56,809 nt of DNA from Salinadaptatus halalkaliphilus (lineage in GTDB: Archaea > Halobacteriota > Halobacteria > Halobacteriales > Natrialbaceae), in assembly GCF_006543045.1 (NCBI RefSeq), contig NZ_RBZW01000076.1, positions 1 through 56,809 of the forward strand, read 5' to 3'. Under the pieces are notes generated by a model, which was not told where the DNA came from, did no database searches, and saw only the letters and a program-made list of their open reading frames with translations. This document shows, piece after piece, positions 26,780 through 35,326 of the stretch; the first letter of the stretch is position 1; each line of letters opens with the position of its first letter. The translations under genes were made by a program, and so were the position numbers.

Positions 26780-26796
26780 CCTACAGTAGTCCGTAT
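26780..26796. repeat. Solo end of the palindromic repeat at the cysK stop codon
   Basis: CTACAGTAGTCCGTAT ends at 26796, inside the cysK stop codon (TCA on the plus strand at 26796-26798). It differs from the right end of the full repeats (GTACAGTAATCCGTAT) at two positions. The remainder of the element is missing or strongly shortened; an inner TACGGTAGAACGG begins near 26767. It is probably the remnant of a decayed copy. Confidence 0.5.
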
Positions 26797-27773
26797 CAGT
26801 CGAAGAGCCCCGTCGAGAGGTAGCGCTCGCCGCTGTCCCAGAAGACGGTGACGACCAGCGGACAGTCCTCGACCGTCTCGCCGCCGTCCGGTTCCGGCGC
26901 GGATCGCTCGCCGTCGAACGCGCTCGGAACGGTCGGACACTCCTGGTCGGGATCGGCGATCTCCCGGGCGATTCGCTGGGCGACCAGACTGGTCGCGCCG
27001 CTGGATTGGCCCACGAGCACCCCCTCCTCGCGGGCGAGGCGACGACACTCCGCCTCGGCATCCTCGAGTTCGACCGTCTCGACGCAGTCGATCAGGTCCC
27101 GATCGAGGTTCTCGCTGACGAAACCCGGGCCCATTCCCTGGAAGTCGTCGTCGCCGGCCTCGCCCGTCGAGAGGACGGGGTTTTTCGCTGGTTCGACGGC
27201 GACGATATCGACGTCCGGAAACGCCTCGCGGAGTCGCCGACCGGTTCCCGACAGCGTCCCGCCGGTGCCGACGCCAGCGACGAAGGCGTCGACCTCGCGC
27301 TCGCCCACCTGTTCGACGATCTCTTGGCCGGTCGTCTTGTAGTGAGCCTCGGGGTTCGCCGGGTTGTCGAACTGGCCGAGTTGGATCGCGCCCTCGGCCT
27401 CGAGTTCGTCGGCCCGCTCGCGGGCGGCGGTCATATCGCCGTCGACGAGCTCGAGTTCCGCGCCGTAGGCGGCCATCAGCTGGCGGCGTTCCTCGGATTT
27501 GTCCGACGGCATGACGATCGTTAGATCGTAACCGCGCGCGGCGGCTACGAGCGCGAGTCCGATACCGGTGTTGCCGCTGGTGGGCTCGACGAGCCAGTCA
27601 CCGGGTTCGATCGTCCCATCGCGTTCGGCCGCCCGGATCATCTCCATCGCCGGCCGGTCCTTGGCCGAGCCGCCGGGATTGAACGACTCGATCTTCGCTG
27701 CGACGGTCGCGCCCGCCGGTGACTCGACGGCGACGAGCGGCGAGCCGATGGTATCCAGGATGCTCCCGTTCAT
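26796..27773 (-). CDS. cysK: Cysteine synthase-like PLP enzyme
   Basis: A 325-aa fold-type II PLP enzyme. FNPGGSAKDRPAMEMI supplies the Schiff-base Lys, VEPTSGNTGIGLALVAA the substrate-binding loop, and AGVGTGGTLSGTGRRL the phosphate loop. The family makes cysteine from O-acetylserine and sulfide; cystathionine beta-synthase-like activity is an alternative. A GTATACG box near 27800 on the minus strand sits about 26 nt upstream of the ATG. The stop codon overlaps the end of a decayed palindromic repeat. The C-terminus carries an acidic insertion (EPDGGETVED) after CPTVPS, typical of haloarchaeal versions. Confidence 0.88.
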   Translation of the reverse strand: MNGSILDTIGSPLVAVESPAGATVAAKIESFNPGGSAKDRPAMEMIRAAERDGTIEPGDWLVEPTSGNTGIGLALVAAARGYDLTIVMPSDKSEERRQLMAAYGAELELVDGDMTAARERADELEAEGAIQLGQFDNPANPEAHYKTTGQEIVEQVGEREVDAFVAGVGTGGTLSGTGRRLREAFPDVDIVAVEPAKNPVLSTGEAGDDDFQGMGPGFVSENLDRDLIDCVETVELEDAEAECRRLAREEGVLVGQSSGATSLVAQRIAREIADPDQECPTVPSAFDGERSAPEPDGGETVEDCPLVVTVFWDSGERYLSTGLFD

Positions 27774-28015
27774 TGCCTGGGCCTACCGAGTCGAGACGTA
27801 TACTGTTTGCTGTCCTGCACGGACTCGAGACCGGCCACCGACGCCCTCGAGTCGCCGGCCACAAACGATCACAGACCCCGAACGGTCTCAGAGCCGATGA
27901 AAAATATCATATATTAGTGTCATCAAGACAACGTCATGGTCCCCACCCCTCCATGCAGGCGACCAACGTCGACGAGCGTCCCCAAACCGATACGTCGTAG
28001 TCGACGGTGGGAGCG

Positions 28016-28549
28016 ATGAGCCGAGCGTCGCTCACCCGTCGTGGGCTGCTCGCCGTCGGCGCGACGATCCCGTTTTCGGGCTGTCTGGGCATGTTGACGG
28101 GCATGGCAGGCAACAACGTCCCCTCGAGCGTGCCCGCCGACCTGACCCACGAGAGCCTCGGCGTCGCGACCGACGAAGACAGCATCGACATCGTGACCGA
28201 TGGCGAATTGACACTCGTCTACTTCTTTGCGACCTGGTGTGGCCCCTGCGAGCCCCAACTCGAGACCCTCCACGAGATCCGCGAGGAGTACGATCCCGAA
28301 ACGCTGTCGATGCGAGCGATCTCGCCGGAGGACGACGAGGAACTCGTCGCCGACTACTGGGCGGACAACGACGTCGACTGGCCGGGCGCCATCGATCCGG
28401 AATCCGACCTCCACTCCGAGTTCGGCGTCAGCGTCTATCCGTCGCTCGTCCTGGTCGACCCCGACGGCGATGTCCGCTGGTCGACCAGCGGCACCGCCGA
28501 CTTCGACGAGATCACCGACCAGATCGATAGCGAACTCGAGTCGGCCTGA
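28016..28549 (+). CDS. Thioredoxin-like (TlpA/ResA-type) lipoprotein
   Basis: A 177-aa secreted thiol-disulfide protein. RRGLLAVGATIPFSGC is a Tat-type signal ending in a lipobox, so the Cys becomes the lipidated N-terminus. The thioredoxin active site is FFATWCGPCEPQ, followed by VSVYPSLVLVD with the cis-Pro. TlpA/ResA proteins keep exported cysteines reduced for cytochrome c or copper-site assembly. The next gene, 2 bp downstream, is a CcdA-type membrane carrier that would supply electrons. The ATG at 28016 precedes the twin arginines; a GTG at 28007 is possible. Confidence 0.88.
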   Translation: MSRASLTRRGLLAVGATIPFSGCLGMLTGMAGNNVPSSVPADLTHESLGVATDEDSIDIVTDGELTLVYFFATWCGPCEPQLETLHEIREEYDPETLSMRAISPEDDEELVADYWADNDVDWPGAIDPESDLHSEFGVSVYPSLVLVDPDGDVRWSTSGTADFDEITDQIDSELESA

Positions 28550-28551
28550 CG

Positions 28552-29247
28552 ATGTTGCCGGAGTTGCGACTCGGATTCGCCTTCACCGCGGGCGCAGCCA
28601 CGTTTTTCGCCCCCTGTGCGTATCCAATGTTGCCCGGCTACGTCGCCTACTATCTCGGCGACGACGCCGCATCGTCGCGGTGGGCGACGCTGCTACAGGC
28701 CGGCTCGGTGAGCCTCGTCGCCAGCGCCGGCATGTTCGCGGTCTATCTCGGCATCGCCGGCGTCGCGGTCGCCGTTGGGACGCAATATATGGACCGACTC
28801 GTCCTGCTGGGTGCCGGTGTCGGCGTCGCGCTGATCGGACTCGGGGTCGCGATGGTCGGCGGACTGACCCACGGCCGACTGTTTACGTTGCAACTACCCG
28901 AACGCCGTCGCAGCCATCGCGGCTACTTCGCGTTCGGGGTGGTCTACGCCGTCGCAGCCGCCGGCTGTACCGCACCGTGGTTCGTCGCCGCCATCCTCTC
29001 GAGTCTCGGCAGCGGTCCGACGGCCGCGTTCGCCACGGTGGCTGCCTACGCCAGCGGCATGGCGACGATGCTCGTCGCCGTGACGATGTTGCTGGCCATC
29101 GGTCGCGAGTCGCTGCTTCGTCGGATCGTCCCGGACGGACGGACGCTCGAACGCCTCGGCGGCGGGCTGATCCTCCTCGCCGGCGTGGTGCAGCTGTACC
29201 TGTTTCTGTTCGAGTACGGCGGCCTCGCACAGCTCGGGTTCGCCTGA
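28552..29247 (+). CDS. CcdA/DsbD-type transmembrane thiol electron carrier
   Basis: A 231-aa membrane protein of six predicted helices. Each half contributes one redox Cys in a conserved setting, FFAPCAYPMLPGY and AAAGCTAPWFVAA. These pass reducing equivalents from cytoplasmic thioredoxin across the membrane. With the TlpA-like lipoprotein immediately upstream it forms a minimal exported thiol-reduction pair, as used in cytochrome c maturation. The stop of the upstream gene and the ATG are separated by only 2 bp. Confidence 0.88.
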   Translation: MLPELRLGFAFTAGAATFFAPCAYPMLPGYVAYYLGDDAASSRWATLLQAGSVSLVASAGMFAVYLGIAGVAVAVGTQYMDRLVLLGAGVGVALIGLGVAMVGGLTHGRLFTLQLPERRRSHRGYFAFGVVYAVAAAGCTAPWFVAAILSSLGSGPTAAFATVAAYASGMATMLVAVTMLLAIGRESLLRRIVPDGRTLERLGGGLILLAGVVQLYLFLFEYGGLAQLGFA

Positions 29248-29322
29248 TCCGTTCCACAAACGCGGGGTCGACCGTCCGTGAACCCTGCAGGGCTAAGTGC
29301 CCGCGTCACCGAGACGGACGTA

Positions 29323-30525
29323 ATGAACGGCAACCGCTTCGGTCGCCTCTTTCAGGTGACCACGTTCGGCGAGAGCCACGGGGAGGCGATGGGCTGTACC
29401 GTCTCGGGCTGTCCCGCCGGCCTCGAGCTCACAGCAGACGAAATCCAGCGCGACCTCGATCGACGCCGACCCGGCCAATCGATGATCACCACCAGCCGGG
29501 GCGAACCCGACGCCGTCTCGATCAAGTCCGGCATCCAGGACGGCTACACGACCGGGACGCCGATCGGGATGGTCATCCAGAACAAGGACGCCCGCTCGGA
29601 GAAGTACGAACCGTTCATCACCGCGCCGCGGCCGAGCCACGGCGATTTCACCTACTCCGCGAAGTTCGGCACGCGAAACTGGGGTGGGGGCGGCCGCTCG
29701 TCGGCCCGCGAGACCGCAAACTGGGTCGCGGCGGGTGCCATCGCGAAGAAACTGCTGGCGCTCGAGGGGATCGAACTCAAAGCCCACGTGAACCAGATCG
29801 GTGACGTCGAGGCACCCGAGATCAGTTTCGAGCAGTTGCTCGAGGAAAGCGAGGAGAACGACGTTCGCTGTGCCCATCCCGAAACCGCCGCAGAGATGCA
29901 GGATCTCATCGAGGACTACCAGGAAGAAGGCGACTCGATCGGCGGCAGCATCTACTTCGAGGCCCAAGGGATTCCGCCGGGGCTTGGTGCGCCCCGATTC
30001 GACTCGCTATCCGCTCGGCTCGGCCAGGCGATGATGGCGATTCCGGCGACGACGGCCTTCGAGTTCGGCCTGGGTCGCGAGGCTCGCGAGTGGACCGGCA
30101 AGGATCGCAACGACGACTGGGCGTTCGATGATAGCGAGGCGCACCGCGCCTCGGATGACGAGAGCGGCGACGAGCCGCGAACGTGGGGCAACCCGACGCC
30201 CGTCGAGAACGACCACGGCGGCATTCAGGGTGGCATCTCGAGCGGCGAACCCGTCTACGGCGAGGTGACCTTACACGCGCCGACCTCGATCCCCAAGAGC
30301 CAGCAGACGGCCGACTGGGAAACCGGCGAGCTCAAAGAGGAACAGGTCATCGGCCGCCACGACCCCGTGCTCCCGCCGCGAGGCGTCCCGGTCGTCGAGG
30401 CGATGCTCGCGCTGACACTCGTCGACTTCATGTTGCTGTCGGGGCGGCTCAACCCCGACCGCGTCGACGACCAGCCCGGCGAATACGATACGGATTACCA
30501 CCCGAGCAACCCACGCAACGAGTAG
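29323..30525 (+). CDS. aroC: Chorismate synthase
   Basis: A 400-aa enzyme that converts EPSP to chorismate, the last common step to aromatic amino acids, using reduced FMN. It has TFGESHGEAMGCTVSG at the N-terminus, the DLDRRRPGQS loop, the GRSSARET block and the NDHGGIQGGISSGEPV substrate and flavin loop. A C-terminal DPVLPPRGVPVVEAMLAL is also typical. An acidic segment (SEAHRASDDESGDEP) near residue 275 is a halophilic insertion. I chose the ATG at 29323 because GNRFGRLFQVTTFGESHG starts the family; the frame is open to 29278. Confidence 0.95.
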   Translation: MNGNRFGRLFQVTTFGESHGEAMGCTVSGCPAGLELTADEIQRDLDRRRPGQSMITTSRGEPDAVSIKSGIQDGYTTGTPIGMVIQNKDARSEKYEPFITAPRPSHGDFTYSAKFGTRNWGGGGRSSARETANWVAAGAIAKKLLALEGIELKAHVNQIGDVEAPEISFEQLLEESEENDVRCAHPETAAEMQDLIEDYQEEGDSIGGSIYFEAQGIPPGLGAPRFDSLSARLGQAMMAIPATTAFEFGLGREAREWTGKDRNDDWAFDDSEAHRASDDESGDEPRTWGNPTPVENDHGGIQGGISSGEPVYGEVTLHAPTSIPKSQQTADWETGELKEEQVIGRHDPVLPPRGVPVVEAMLALTLVDFMLLSGRLNPDRVDDQPGEYDTDYHPSNPRNE

Positions 30526-30543
30526 CTCGAGGGGTTTTGTACA

Positions 30544-30765
30544 TTGGTTTGCAGAGATACTATAAGATACAGAACTAATACAACGCTTATCGAGGTCAGT
30601 ATCTCACTCGTGGTCGTCGGCGCACTACTGATCGTCATGTACAGTGACGGTGCGTTCGAGGGCGCTGCAACGAGCACGATCTTGGCCTGGATCGCAGGAC
30701 TCGGGTTCATCGTCTCAGGAGTGGTTTACGTCACTGGAAGGGTGATCGAAAGGGCGATCGAATAA
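30544..30765 (+). CDS. Small two-helix membrane protein
   Basis: Up to 73 aa, with two membrane helices (VSISLVVVGALLIVMY and AWIAGLGFIVSGVVYVTG) and a short acidic loop. The first codon of the frame is TTG at 30544. A better start may be the GTG at 30610, giving 51 aa, because an ACTATAAGA box lies about 50 nt before it; that start would cut the first helix. Family unknown. It sits between aroC and a palindromic repeat, with AT-richer sequence than its neighbours. Confidence 0.4.
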   Translation: MVCRDTIRYRTNTTLIEVSISLVVVGALLIVMYSDGAFEGAATSTILAWIAGLGFIVSGVVYVTGRVIERAIE

Positions 30766-30783
30766 ACCGCGCGTCGACGACTC

Positions 30784-30865
30784 ATACGGATTACTGTAAC
30801 GATTTACCGGCGCAACCGCCGCCCGGGTCGCGGCTGGGCCGGCAATGACGTACAGTAAACCGTAT
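30784..30865 (-). repeat. 82-bp palindromic repeat, copy 2 (chimeric arms)
   Basis: Read on the minus strand it begins ATACGGTTTACTGTACG and ends TACAGTAATCCGTAT. From its start through the CCCGGG centre it matches copy 3 exactly as far as I can align by eye. Beyond the centre its TTGCGCCGGTAAATCG arm follows copy 1 instead. It therefore looks like a recombinant of the two types, and its inner stem pairs less well than theirs. It lies between the small membrane protein and the PHP gene. Confidence 0.85.
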
Positions 30866-30940
30866 CATGGTTCCCACCACAGGACAGTTGCCAGTCCGGA
30901 TCGACACAACACCTAACCCCCTGTCGGTAGTTCGAAGCGT

Positions 30941-31732
30941 ATGCAGGATTTTCACGTCCACTCGAACTACTCCGACGGCAGTTTTCTGCAGCGAATGGTC
31001 AACGCGGCCGAACGCGCCGGCCTCGAGGGGGTCGGCTTCGCCGATCACTGTGCGGTCTCCTCGCGCGACGGCATCAGGAAGATGCGACGGGCCTACGGCT
31101 TCAATCTCGATCTGACCTACGAGCGCCGCCGGCAGGCGATCGACGGCGTTCGCGAGAAATCGTCCATCGAGGTCTACGACGCCGTCGAGATGGACTACGA
31201 TCCGCGTGACGAAACCGAGATCCGCGACTTTCTCGAGAGCGCCGAGTTCGACTACGCCATCGGTAGCGTCCACGGCGTCGACGGCAAGAACGTCCAGGTC
31301 CCCGCGAACTTCACGGCGTTGACCGACGACGAGCGAGACCGCGTCGTCGACGCCTACGTCGACCAACTCGTCTCGCTGATCGAGTCGGAGCTGTTCGACG
31401 TCGCCGCCCACGTCGACCTCCTCACCCGGACGCCGCCGCTCCGGGGCCGATTCGACGAGACCCAGTACCGCCGCGTCGCTCGCGCGTTCGCCGAGTCGCG
31501 GACGATCCCCGAGATCAACGCCGGCCGGGCCGTAACCGACGAGGAAATTCTCCACCCCGCCGAGCCGTTTCTCGAGGTGCTCGTCGAGCACGACGTCGCC
31601 TTTACGCTGGGAACTGATTCACACGCACCGACGGAGATCGGCCCTCGAGCCGATTTTCTGGCGGACGTGATCGATACCAACGATATCGACCCGACCGTGC
31701 CACCGAGTCTCGAGACGATGACGCGCCACTAA
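30941..31732 (+). CDS. PHP-domain phosphoesterase (histidinol-phosphatase type)
   Basis: A 263-aa protein beginning MQDFHVHSNYSDGSF, whose HxH pair is the first metal ligand set. GFADHCAV, EMDYDP, AIGSVHGVDG, AAHVDLLTR and TLGTDSHAP follow, giving the complete PHP trinuclear metal site in order. The group contains HisK-type histidinol phosphatases and other phosphoesterases. Histidinol phosphatase is the leading guess because haloarchaea often use this fold for that step, but no his genes are nearby. A CACCTAACCC stretch about 30 nt upstream may be its promoter. Confidence 0.82.
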   Translation: MQDFHVHSNYSDGSFLQRMVNAAERAGLEGVGFADHCAVSSRDGIRKMRRAYGFNLDLTYERRRQAIDGVREKSSIEVYDAVEMDYDPRDETEIRDFLESAEFDYAIGSVHGVDGKNVQVPANFTALTDDERDRVVDAYVDQLVSLIESELFDVAAHVDLLTRTPPLRGRFDETQYRRVARAFAESRTIPEINAGRAVTDEEILHPAEPFLEVLVEHDVAFTLGTDSHAPTEIGPRADFLADVIDTNDIDPTVPPSLETMTRH

Positions 31733-31760
31733 TCCTGTAAGATAATCGAACAGTACCTGC

Positions 31761-31858
31761 GGACAATTATGGACGATTGTCCACACACGTTCATTAACGT
31801 TCATCAGAAACGGGTTCTAACCGGTCATTCTTCACGAAAGATCCTTGTCAATGTATAG
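31761..31858 (+). promoter_or_regulatory. korA upstream region: inverted repeat, direct repeat and TATA box
   Basis: GGACAAT at 31761-31767 is mirrored by ATTGTCC at 31776-31782. It is followed by two direct copies of ACGTTCAT at 31787-31794 and 31797-31804, one helical turn apart. A TATA-like TGTATAG lies at 31852-31858, 64 bp before the korA ATG. The arrangement looks like operators upstream of a promoter. The Lrp-type regulator gene at 35327 is one candidate binder, which is inference. Confidence 0.45.
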
Positions 31859-31921
31859 CAAAGGCTTTAGGTCACGTAGGGCAAAATCCCGGTACGGTTG
31901 GCCACCGGCCACTGATTTACT

Positions 31922-33826
31922 ATGAGCGACGACGAACTCATCTGGCGAATCGCAGGCGGTTCCGGCGACGGGATCGACTCGACGAGCCAGAACTTCGCAA
32001 AAGCGCTGATGCGCTCGGGGCTCGACGTCTTTACACACCGCCACTATCCATCGCGAATCCGTGGTGGCCACACGTACGTCGAGATCCGAGCCGCAGATCG
32101 GGAGGTACAGTCACGCGGGGACGGTTACAACTTCCTGCTATCGTTGGGCGACTCCTTCGCTCGAAACCCACAGGAAGAGGCCTACTACGGCAACGAGGAG
32201 ATCAAACCCCTCTCGGAAAACCTAGACGAACTCCGCGAAGGCGGGATCATCGTCTACGACGAGGGATTGATCAGCGACGAAGATGTCGAGGCGATCAACC
32301 TCGAGGAGCGTGCCGAGGAGAACGACTGGCACGTCTTCCCGATGGATCTTCGCGGCCTCGCGAAAGAACACGGTCGCGAGGTCATGCGAAACACCGCCGG
32401 CGTCGGCGTCACCGCCGCACTGCTGGACATGGATCTCGAGCACATCGAGGACTTGATGGAAGACGCAATGGGCGATGACATCCTCGAGTCGAACCTCGAG
32501 ATTCTCCACGAGGCCTACGATACCGTCAACGAGGAGTACGACTTCGAACACGAACTGCGTGCGCCGACGGGCGAACACGACAGCGAGCAAGCGCTGCTGT
32601 CGGGATCGAACGCGATCGCCTACGGCGCGATCGATGCCGGTTGTCGGTTCATCGCCGGCTACCCGATGACGCCGTGGACGGATGTCTTTACGATCCTCAG
32701 CCAGAATTTCCCCGACATGGGTGGCGTCTCCGAGCAGGTCGAAGACGAGATCGCTGCCGCTGCACTCGCCGTTGGCGCCAGCCACGCCGGCGTCAAGGCG
32801 ATGTCCGGCTCCTCCGGTGGCGGCTTCGCGCTGATGAGCGAACCGCTCGGTCTCGCGGAGATGACCGAGACGCCGCTCGTGCTCGTCGAGTCGATGCGTG
32901 CCGGTCCCTCGACCGGGATGCCGACCAAGCCCGAGCAGGCCGACCTCGAGTTCGTCCTCTATACGAGCCAGGGCGACTCCCAGCGGGTCGTCTTCGCGCC
33001 GGGAACCATCGAGGAAGCCTACGAGCAAACCCGACTGGCCTTCGAGATCGCCTGGGACTACCAGATTCCGACGATCCTCATCTACGACCAGAAACTCGGG
33101 GGCGAGAACACGAACGTCGATGTCGACTTTTTCGATCGCGAACCCGCACCCGACCTTGGCTCGACGCTGACCGAGGAAGAACTCCGGGAAGCCGCACACG
33201 ACAACTCCGGGAAGTTCAAGCGCTTCGATTACGAGAACGCCGAGGACGGCGTCGCACCGCGGTCGATCCCCGGCCAGAAGGGTGGCCGCTACCTCGCGAC
33301 CGGCAACGAACACAGTCCGGTCGGCCACATCAGCGAAGATCCGGACAACCGCGTCGCCCAGATGGAACGCCGCCTCGAGAAACTCGAGAAGATCCGCGAG
33401 GAATTAGACGAGGAACGCGAGTCCAACCAGACCTACTACGGTCCCGAGGACGCCGAGTACGGCATCGTCACCTGGGGATCCTCCCAGGGTGCCGTCTCGG
33501 AAGCGATCGACCGCCTGAACGAGCAGGGCCACTCTGTCAAGGGGATCGGCGTCTCCGATATGATGCCGTTCGCCGAGCAGGAGGTCAGGGCGTTCTTAGA
33601 GAGCGTCGACGAGGCGATGGTCGTCGAGATGAACGCCACCGCGCAGTTGCGCGGGCTGATCCAGAAGGAACTGGGCCAGTACGGCGAGAAGATGACCAGC
33701 CTGCTGAAGTTCAACGGCAACCCCTTCGAGCCCGCCGAGATCGTCGAGGGCTACGAGGTCAATCTGGCCGACGAGGACCGCCAGCCAGACGCACAGGTAC
33801 GAATCGAACCCGCTGCAGGTGACTGA
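31922..33826 (+). CDS. korA: 2-oxoacid:ferredoxin oxidoreductase, fused gamma-alpha subunit (2-oxoglutarate type)
   Basis: A 634-aa subunit. Residues 1-190 are the gamma domain (RIAGGSGDGIDSTSQNFAKA, YPSRIRGGHTYVEIR). Residues from about 215 are the alpha domain (ALLSGSNAIAYGAIDAGCRF, GYPMTPWTDV, AMSGSSGGGFALMSE). With KorB it oxidatively decarboxylates 2-oxoglutarate, or another 2-oxoacid, to the acyl-CoA and reduces ferredoxin. Haloarchaea use this instead of a 2-oxoglutarate dehydrogenase complex. The 2-oxoglutarate preference is by family resemblance; the pyruvate enzyme (PorAB) is the alternative. korB follows 2 bp downstream. Confidence 0.9.
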   Translation: MSDDELIWRIAGGSGDGIDSTSQNFAKALMRSGLDVFTHRHYPSRIRGGHTYVEIRAADREVQSRGDGYNFLLSLGDSFARNPQEEAYYGNEEIKPLSENLDELREGGIIVYDEGLISDEDVEAINLEERAEENDWHVFPMDLRGLAKEHGREVMRNTAGVGVTAALLDMDLEHIEDLMEDAMGDDILESNLEILHEAYDTVNEEYDFEHELRAPTGEHDSEQALLSGSNAIAYGAIDAGCRFIAGYPMTPWTDVFTILSQNFPDMGGVSEQVEDEIAAAALAVGASHAGVKAMSGSSGGGFALMSEPLGLAEMTETPLVLVESMRAGPSTGMPTKPEQADLEFVLYTSQGDSQRVVFAPGTIEEAYEQTRLAFEIAWDYQIPTILIYDQKLGGENTNVDVDFFDREPAPDLGSTLTEEELREAAHDNSGKFKRFDYENAEDGVAPRSIPGQKGGRYLATGNEHSPVGHISEDPDNRVAQMERRLEKLEKIREELDEERESNQTYYGPEDAEYGIVTWGSSQGAVSEAIDRLNEQGHSVKGIGVSDMMPFAEQEVRAFLESVDEAMVVEMNATAQLRGLIQKELGQYGEKMTSLLKFNGNPFEPAEIVEGYEVNLADEDRQPDAQVRIEPAAGD

Positions 33827-33828
33827 CC

Positions 33829-34764
33829 ATGAGTGCATTCAACGCGATCGGTGAGGAACGAGAGATCGACCGGGACGAGTACACCCCCGGTGTCGAACCG
33901 CAGCCGACCTGGTGTCCAGGCTGTGGCGACTTCGGCGTGCTGAAGTCGCTAAAGCAGGCGCTCCCCGAGGTTGGCAAGACGCCCGAAGAAGTACTGACCG
34001 TCACCGGGATCGGCTGTTCGGGCAAGCTGAACAGCTATCTCGACACGTACGGCTTCCACACCATCCACGGGCGCTCGCTGCCCGTCGCTCGAGCCGCCAA
34101 ACTCGCCAATCCCGAACTCGAGGTCATCGCCGCCGGCGGCGACGGCGACGGCTACGGGATCGGCTGTAACCACTTCATCCACTCGGCCCGGGAGAACCAC
34201 GACATGACCTACATCGTGTTCAACAACGAAATCTTCGGGCTGACGAAGGGCCAGACCTCGCCCACGAGCCCGAAGGGTCACAAGTCCAAGACCCAGCCAT
34301 CGGGGAGCGCGAAGACGCCGCTTCGTCCGCTGTCGCTGTCGCTGAACGCCGGTGCGAGCTACGTCGCCCGCACCGCTGCGGTCAACCCAAACCAGGCCAA
34401 AGAGATCATCAAGGAAGCGATCGAACACGACGGCTTCGCCCACATCGACTTCCTCACCCAGTGTCCGACCTGGAACAAGGACGCACGTCAGTACGTCCCC
34501 TACATCGACGTTCAGGACTCCGACGACTACGACTTCGACGTGAGTGACCGCGCCGAAGCCGCCGAGATGATGCGCGAGACCGAGGACGTCCTCAACGAGG
34601 GCACCGTCCTGACGGGACGGTACTACGTCGAGGAGGATCGCCCGTCCTACGGCCAGGAGAAGAAAGCCGTCGGCGAGTTGCCCGACCAGCCGCTGGCCGA
34701 GCGCTACTTCGACGACGACGCCGAGTGGGAGCGCAGCTACGACCTGCTCGAGCGCCACACCTGA
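33829..34764 (+). CDS. korB: 2-oxoacid:ferredoxin oxidoreductase, beta subunit
   Basis: A 311-aa thiamine-diphosphate subunit. TWCPGCGDFGVLKSLKQAL and GIGCSGKLNSYLDTYGFHTI provide iron-sulfur Cys ligands. AAGGDGDGYGIGCNHFI is the TPP-binding GDG motif and FNNEIFGLTKGQTSPTS its Asn-containing end. FLTQCPTWNKD carries a further conserved Cys. It pairs with KorA in the cytoplasm and contains the reaction centre. A run of six Ts at 34799-34804 after the stop probably ends the korAB transcript. Confidence 0.92.
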   Translation: MSAFNAIGEEREIDRDEYTPGVEPQPTWCPGCGDFGVLKSLKQALPEVGKTPEEVLTVTGIGCSGKLNSYLDTYGFHTIHGRSLPVARAAKLANPELEVIAAGGDGDGYGIGCNHFIHSARENHDMTYIVFNNEIFGLTKGQTSPTSPKGHKSKTQPSGSAKTPLRPLSLSLNAGASYVARTAAVNPNQAKEIIKEAIEHDGFAHIDFLTQCPTWNKDARQYVPYIDVQDSDDYDFDVSDRAEAAEMMRETEDVLNEGTVLTGRYYVEEDRPSYGQEKKAVGELPDQPLAERYFDDDAEWERSYDLLERHT

Positions 34765-34798
34765 GGAGTCGGGAGAGTACGGACGACCCAGCCATCGA

Positions 34799-34804
34799 TT
34801 TTTT
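34799..34804 (+). terminator. T-run terminator of korAB
   Basis: TTTTTT lies 35 bp after the korB stop and just before the convergent gene at 34818. It fits a simple archaeal oligo-T terminator. Confidence 0.4.
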
Positions 34805-34817
34805 CATGACGAACCGA

Positions 34818-35144
34818 TCACTCGCTGGTATCTGTGCCCCAGCCCTGGGCGAATCGCTTCGTCAGTTGGCTCAGGACGAGCAAGGCGACGAGCAGGCCGC
34901 CGAACAACATCGGCTCGTACCCCCAGTAGATCTGATAGAACCCATAACCGATAGTGACCAGTCCCATGAGCACCGCCGTCGAGCCACCCCAGCGGGAGAC
35001 GTAGGCTGGGTCCACGCCGTCGTCGTAGTGGACGTGTAAGTCCGCACGCCCGCCCAGCGAGATGAGCAGCGCCGGCCCGAGGATCGCCAACCCGCAGACG
35101 ATCCAAAAGACCCCCATGAGGAAATTGAAGTCGAACTCGAGCAT
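34818..35144 (-). CDS. Small haloarchaeal membrane protein
   Basis: A 108-aa protein with three helices: FNFLMGVFWIVCGLAILGPA, a middle STAVLMGLVTIGYGFYQIYW and PMLFGGLLVALLVLSQLT. The linking loop is acidic and His-containing (GRADLHVHYDDGVDPAYVSR). I do not recognise the family. I chose the ATG at 35144 (MLEFDFNFLM) because the 21 codons upstream are basic and Arg-rich. It converges with korB and is divergent from the Lrp-type regulator. Confidence 0.6.
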   Translation of the reverse strand: MLEFDFNFLMGVFWIVCGLAILGPALLISLGGRADLHVHYDDGVDPAYVSRWGGSTAVLMGLVTIGYGFYQIYWGYEPMLFGGLLVALLVLSQLTKRFAQGWGTDTSE

Positions 35145-35326
35145 CAGTTGGCGAAAGGGAGGCCGTCTGAATAAGGGCGACGATTGGACCCGCCAAGGCG
35201 TCGTCACGGCCGCGTACGACTGATTAACACGTCATGGCCGCCAACTGGTTACAGCCGATACGTGTCGGATCGGACGTGGTTTTCGGATACAAAAGATATT
35301 TTCCCGTCGGAACAAAACTAGTGGAT

